A stretch of 64,000 nucleotides of DNA, from contig NZ_BKZP01000003.1 in NCBI RefSeq assembly GCF_008974185.1, positions 1-64,000 of the forward strand, written 5' to 3'. The translations under genes and the position numbers were made by a program. Numbering within the stretch: the first letter of the stretch is position 1; every line of letters begins with the position of its first letter. Shown in pieces: positions 56,059 through 64,000 of this stretch. The DNA comes from Weizmannia acidilactici. GTDB lineage: Bacteria; Bacillota; Bacilli; Bacillales; Bacillaceae_C. Below the pieces are notes generated by a model. The model saw only the letters and a program-made list of their open reading frames with translations. It made no database searches and was not told the DNA's origin.

Positions 56059-56090
56059 GAAAAACTGCCCGGTTCAAAACCGGGCAGCCC
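56059..56090 (-). terminator. Terminator of the glycolytic operon
   Basis: Minus-strand CTGCCCGG and CCGGGCAG arms around TTTTGAA followed by TTTTTCTTTTTT, 18 nt after the eno stop. Confidence 0.9.
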
Positions 56091-56107
56091 GCATAACGGT
56101 AATGACA

Positions 56108-57415
<1,308 letters not shown>

Positions 57416-57437
57416 TTAATGCGTAAATTTAGGACTC

Positions 57438-59766
<2,329 letters not shown>

Positions 59767-60954
59767 TTATTCTTTGTCATTTAAAGCTGCGACGCCAGGA
59801 AGCACTTTTCCTTCCATAAATTCAAGCGATGCGCCGCCGCCTGTGGAAATATGGTCCATTTTGTCGGCAAGATGGAATTTTTCTACAGCTGCCGCAGAGT
59901 CGCCACCACCGATGATGCTGTAAGTACCTGTTGCTTCTGCGAGGGCTTCGGCAACGCCTTTAGTTCCATTTGCATAGGCATCCATTTCGAATACACCCAT
60001 TGGCCCGTTCCAAATGACCAATTTCGATTCTTTAATGACTTTCGCATACAATTCGACTGTTTTCGGGCCGATGTCCAGTGCTTGCCAGTCAGCCGGAATT
60101 TCTTCAATGTCCACTTCTTTTTTATTGGCTGTTTCGGAAAACTCATCCGCAACTACTGCATCAACCGGCATGTAGAAGTTGACGCCTTTTTCTTTCGCTT
60201 TTGCCATAAAGGATTTTGCAAGGTCGATTTTGTCTTCTTCCAGCAAAGATTGTCCAATTTCATGGCCTTGCGCTTTAATGAACGTATAAGCAAGCCCGCC
60301 GCCGATGATCAGGTTGTCCACTTTGTCAAGCAGGTTGTCGATGACGCCGATTTTATCTTTGACTTTCGCACCGCCAATAATGGCCGTGAAAGGACGTTCA
60401 GGGTCGGATAATGCTTTTCCGAGTACATCGAGTTCTTTTTGCATTAAAAAGCCGGATACTGCAGGAAGGTAGTGGGCGATGCCTTCCGTTGATGCATGTG
60501 CGCGGTGTGCAGCACCGAAAGCATCATTGACATAAAGGTCAGCAAGTGCAGCAAATTCTTTTGCCAGTTCCGGATCATTTTTTTCTTCGCCAGGGTAGAA
60601 ACGGACGTTTTCAAGCAAAAGCACGTCGCCGTTTTCCATTTTCGCGATTTCCGCCTTGACGGATTCGCCGTAAGCTTCATTTGCTTTTTTTACGTCTTTT
60701 TTCAGCAATTCGCTCAAGCGTTTTGCGACCGGCGTCAGGCGCAATTCTTCAACTACTTTGCCTTTCGGGCGGCCCAGGTGGCTAGCCAAAATGACTTTCG
60801 CGCCGTTATCCACCAAATACTGGATAGTCGGCAGTGCTGCGCGGATTCTTGTATCGTCCGCTACATTGCCGTCTTTTAACGGAACATTAAAGTCAACGCG
60901 GCAGAAAACGCGTTTCCCTTGCAATTCAACATCCTTAATTGATTTTTTGTTCAT
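59767..60954 (-). CDS. pgk: Phosphoglycerate kinase
   Basis: A 395-residue two-domain kinase generating ATP from 1,3-bisphosphoglycerate. N-terminal [12 protein letters not shown] binds substrate, and C-terminal [12 protein letters not shown] binds nucleotide. The ATG at 60954 follows GGAGG; an upstream in-frame ATG at 60987 does not. Lies after a terminator-like hairpin downstream of gapA, consistent with lower expression of distal genes. Confidence 0.98.
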   Translation of the reverse strand: MNKKSIKDVELQGKRVFCRVDFNVPLKDGNVADDTRIRAALPTIQYLVDNGAKVILASHLGRPKGKVVEELRLTPVAKRLSELLKKDVKKANEAYGESVKAEIAKMENGDVLLLENVRFYPGEEKNDPELAKEFAALADLYVNDAFGAAHRAHASTEGIAHYLPAVSGFLMQKELDVLGKALSDPERPFTAIIGGAKVKDKIGVIDNLLDKVDNLIIGGGLAYTFIKAQGHEIGQSLLEEDKIDLAKSFMAKAKEKGVNFYMPVDAVVADEFSETANKKEVDIEEIPADWQALDIGPKTVELYAKVIKESKLVIWNGPMGVFEMDAYANGTKGVAEALAEATGTYSIIGGGDSAAAVEKFHLADKMDHISTGGGASLEFMEGKVLPGVAALNDKE

Positions 60955-60989
60955 GGCAAAACGAACCTCCTTTTTATTCACGAGCATGG

Positions 60990-61022
60990 AAAAAGGGAGA
61001 GGGGATTCTCCCCCGCCCCCCT
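60990..61022 (-). terminator. Attenuating hairpin between gapA and pgk
   Basis: Minus strand: GGGCGGGGGA and TCCCCTCTCCC pair imperfectly across GAA and are followed by TTTTT. It would end part of the transcript after gapA, matching the known excess of gapA mRNA in Bacillus. Confidence 0.6.
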
Positions 61023-61044
61023 GCTTTTGCTCTTCCGATTCAAA

Positions 61045-62082
<1,038 letters not shown>

Positions 62083-62091
62083 TTATATTTC

Positions 62092-62109
62092 AAAAGGGAA
62101 TTCCCTTTT
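62092..62109 (-). promoter_or_regulatory. Stem-loop in cggR-gapA junction
   Basis: A perfect palindrome, AAAAGGG and CCCTTTT arms around AATT, between the cggR stop and the gapA ribosome site. In B. subtilis the cggR-gapA mRNA is cleaved near here and a 5' stem-loop stabilises the gapA part; I infer the same role. Confidence 0.55.
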
Positions 62110-62119
62110 AAAAACATGG

Positions 62120-63148
62120 TTAGCTGCAAGCGAGAATATTTTTGGCTGCACCCTCGTCCGTAATCAGGACGGTGGATTTCGGTTTTGAATTCATGTAGGC
62201 TTTAATCGCTTTCGCCTTGGACGCCCCTCCGGCAACAGCAAATACGTGTTGAATATACTGTAAATCTTCCAGCTGAAGGCCGATCGTTTGAACCTTGTGA
62301 ACGACTTCACCTTGTTCATTAAAATAATATCCAAACGCTTCGCCTACTGCATGCCCTTGTATAATTTTTTCCATTTCTTCTTTGCCGGTTTTGCGGCGCT
62401 TCGCCATGGTAATCGCTTCACCAATGCCGTGCAGCACAATTTCCGCTTGTTTGATAAGGGTAAGGACTTCTTTAATGGATGGCTCGTTCACAACCGATTT
62501 ATACACTTCGAGGCTCACCTGGTCAGGCACATACAATACCCGGTGTTTTCCTCCCGTCCGTTCCGCCATCTTTGCGCAAATCGTATTGGCCTGGTTTTGC
62601 ACATCTTCGCCAATGCCGCCTCTTGCCGGGACGAATAAAAGCTGCTCCGGGGCGCTGAAATCGGGAGTTAACGCATCTGCGACTGCAGCCATCGTGGATC
62701 CTCCTGTAACAGCGATTATATTGTTTCCCATTAAGACGGCTTTGATTCTATAAGCGCATGCTCTTCCGAGTTCGCTTTTTACCCACGGTTCTTCATCGCT
62801 GTTTCCCGGGACCACGACAACGTCTTCGAGGCCCAAAGCTTTTTTTAGCTTTTCTTCTGTTTCATTAATACCCGAAATTTCCCTCATCATACTTTCCAAA
62901 TCCTGCAAAAGCCCGGCGCCCATTTTTGTAATCGACATTCCCGAAGGTTTAATGTCAATGAGCTTTTGGTTTTTTAAAAATTCCACTTCGCCCCTCAGCA
63001 CGCGTTCCGACATGCCGAGCATTTGCGCCAGCGTCCTTCTGCCGATCGGCTCCACAAATGAGATGGACCGCAAAATCTGGTATCGTTTTTGCATAACCGC
63101 GAGGATATCGGGTAATAATTTCCTTTGAACCTCTATCAACGATCGCAT
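62120..63148 (-). CDS. cggR: Central glycolytic gene regulator CggR
   Basis: A 342-residue SorC-family repressor of the gapA operon, inactivated by fructose-1,6-bisphosphate. The N-terminal helix-turn-helix (GRRTLAQMLGMSERVLRGEV near residue 38) binds the operator upstream of its own gene; the C-terminal sugar-phosphate domain has VTGGSTMAAVADAL and PARGGIGEDVQNQ. AGGAG lies 10 nt before the ATG. First gene of the operon. Confidence 0.96.
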   Translation of the reverse strand: MRSLIEVQRKLLPDILAVMQKRYQILRSISFVEPIGRRTLAQMLGMSERVLRGEVEFLKNQKLIDIKPSGMSITKMGAGLLQDLESMMREISGINETEEKLKKALGLEDVVVVPGNSDEEPWVKSELGRACAYRIKAVLMGNNIIAVTGGSTMAAVADALTPDFSAPEQLLFVPARGGIGEDVQNQANTICAKMAERTGGKHRVLYVPDQVSLEVYKSVVNEPSIKEVLTLIKQAEIVLHGIGEAITMAKRRKTGKEEMEKIIQGHAVGEAFGYYFNEQGEVVHKVQTIGLQLEDLQYIQHVFAVAGGASKAKAIKAYMNSKPKSTVLITDEGAAKNILACS

Positions 63149-63178
63149 AGATGATTAACTCCTTAAAAAATTATGTAG

Positions 63179-63215
63179 GCCGTGTTGAGTCCCACAGAGA
63201 CATTTTTCGTCCCAC
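63179..63215 (-). promoter_or_regulatory. CggR operator
   Basis: Minus-strand pattern GTGGGACGAAAAATGTC followed by TCTGTGGGACTCAACACGGC: two GGGAC half-sites 21 nt apart, the first followed by six bases and TGTC. This fits the B. subtilis CggR site (GGGACN6TGTC twice) except that the second unit ends CGGC in place of TGTC. It lies downstream of the start site, where CggR blocks RNA polymerase. Confidence 0.85.
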
Positions 63216-63249
63216 TTACTCCAAAAAAATTACCCTCGCTACGATTTTT

Positions 63250-63278
63250 ATTCTAGCAGGATAAATTTTGCATTTCAA
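63250..63278 (-). promoter_or_regulatory. cggR operon promoter
   Basis: Minus-strand TTGAAA (63278-63273), exactly 17 bp, TAGAAT (63255-63250). It overlaps the end region after the glutaredoxin-like gene. Confidence 0.8.
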
Positions 63279-63281
63279 CTA

Positions 63282-63527
63282 TTATGGATCAATTTTTTCG
63301 TGTAAACGTTGTCTTATGGCGAATTCGTGAATTCGCCCGTATTGAATGACTTCACCTTCAAATTCGACAACCGGGATCATCAATCCGTAACGTTCCATCC
63401 ATCCATCGTTTTTTTCTATATCTCTTTCAACGAGCCGGAAAGGGATCTCCTTCTGCAAAAGATGCAACAGTTCTTTCGCCTCTTCGCAAAGCGGGCAATG
63501 TTTTCTTGTGTAAAGTGTCAGCTCCAT
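63282..63527 (-). CDS. Glutaredoxin-like protein
   Basis: An 81-residue thioredoxin-fold protein with the redox site CPLC in TRKHCPLCEEAKELL near residue 12 and the cis-Pro region MIPVVEFEG. It resembles the small DUF836/glutaredoxin-like family found next to sigL or cggR in Bacillaceae. The frame is open upstream, but AAAGGGGA sets the ATG at 63527. It lies 19 nt after the sigma-54 stop. Partner unknown. Confidence 0.85.
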   Translation of the reverse strand: MELTLYTRKHCPLCEEAKELLHLLQKEIPFRLVERDIEKNDGWMERYGLMIPVVEFEGEVIQYGRIHEFAIRQRLHEKIDP

Positions 63528-63546
63528 CGGCAAATCCCCTTTCCGG

Positions 63547-64000
63547 CTATTCGTACCTTTTTCTTTTCGCCGAGGACGGAATCCCGAGCTGCTCACGGTA
63601 TTTAGCAACCGTCCGGCGCGAAATTTCAAAACCTTTCTTATTTAATAATGTGACGATTGTCTGGTCCGAAAGCGGTTTCCGCTTGTCTTCCCGGTTCACA
63701 AGCGTAGCGATTTGATTTTTGATTTCAGCGCTCGATGCCGCTTCTTCCCTTGTGCCGGACCGGACCGGAAGCGCTGTTGTAAAGAATTGTTTTAACGGGA
63801 AAGTCCCGAACGGGGTTTCAATATATTTTTCCCTGACGGCACGGCTGACGGTCGACTCGTGCATCCCGATCGCATCCGATACTTCTTTCATCGTTAGCGG
63901 TTTTAAATGTCCTTTTCCGTATAAAAAGAAATCCCGCTGTTTTTCCAAAAGCGCTTTGCCGACTTTCAGCAGCGTTTCTTTCCGGCTTTCAATGCTTTTT
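63547..64000 (-). CDS. sigL: RNA polymerase sigma-54 factor (3' part)
   Basis: Only the last 150 or so codons lie in the window; the 5' part runs off its right edge. The C-terminal DNA-binding region is clear: helix-turn-helix LTMKEVSDAIGMHESTVSRA and the RpoN box SRRTVAKYREQL near the end. The frame stays open to the window edge (SIESRKETLLKVGKALLEKQ precedes). SigL directs transcription needing an enhancer-binding activator. Confidence 0.95.
   Translation of the reverse strand, partial: KSIESRKETLLKVGKALLEKQRDFFLYGKGHLKPLTMKEVSDAIGMHESTVSRAVREKYIETPFGTFPLKQFFTTALPVRSGTREEAASSAEIKNQIATLVNREDKRKPLSDQTIVTLLNKKGFEISRRTVAKYREQLGIPSSAKRKRYE

Overview
The window looks like chromosome from a mid-G+C, spore-forming Bacillaceae, most likely Heyndrickxia (Bacillus) coagulans or a close relative. 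Gene order follows Bacillus subtilis in several blocks: fadN-fadA-fadE with yuzL-yusN, yerO-swrC, ykoG-ykoH beside ykoT-ykoS, and cggR-gapA-pgk-tpiA-gpmI-eno-secG-est-rnr-smpB-ssrA. Spore-coat genes and Gram-positive regulatory sites (FadR, PerR and CggR boxes) agree. The species name is inference; no database search was possible.

Layout. 0-6.7 kb: beta-oxidation operon (minus strand) with a FadR box, then three small sporulation-associated genes. 6.7-9.6 kb: RodA-type SEDS protein, a thioredoxin-like protein, a dispersed repeat and a 5'-truncated phospholipase-D gene. 9.6-17.9 kb: TetR repressor and divergent SwrC RND exporter sharing a clear palindromic operator, EAL-domain protein, secreted C39-like peptidase, and catalase behind a PerR-like box. 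17.9-24.5 kb: cell-envelope block on the minus strand (BcrC, polysaccharide deacetylase, two GT28 glycosyltransferases, DedA protein) enclosing an ECF sigma / anti-sigma / membrane-protein trio. 24.5-33.5 kb: repeat-rich gap, a frameshifted GH25 lysozyme gene, the YkoGH two-component system with divergent YkoT-YkoS, and a second GH25 lysozyme carrying an almost perfect 390-bp internal duplication.

33.6-45.3 kb: uronate catabolism. UxaC, UxaB and UxaA take galacturonate to 2-keto-3-deoxygluconate (KDG). KduI (frameshifted) and KduD feed unsaturated pectin products into KDG. Two KDG kinases and KDPG aldolase finish the route, with a GPH-family symporter and an IclR-type regulator. A 17-bp palindrome shared by the kdgK and kdgA leaders is a candidate operator. 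45.3-51 kb: a likely acquired stretch with a repeat copy, an IS3-type transposase remnant and a single-polypeptide (Type ISP, LlaGI/LlaBIII-like) restriction-modification enzyme, next to the tmRNA gene.

51-64 kb: tmRNA, SmpB, RNase R, carboxylesterase, SecG, a tandem-repeat array, the glycolytic operon under CggR, a glutaredoxin-like gene and the 3' part of sigma-54, which runs off the window. I found no CRISPR array, tRNA or rRNA. The most notable items are the Type ISP enzyme beside ssrA, the 390-bp duplication, the 52-bp tandem array, a 23-bp-paired hairpin at 24.9 kb, the dispersed repeat family, the shared uronate operator, and three broken genes (PLD, GH25, kduI).
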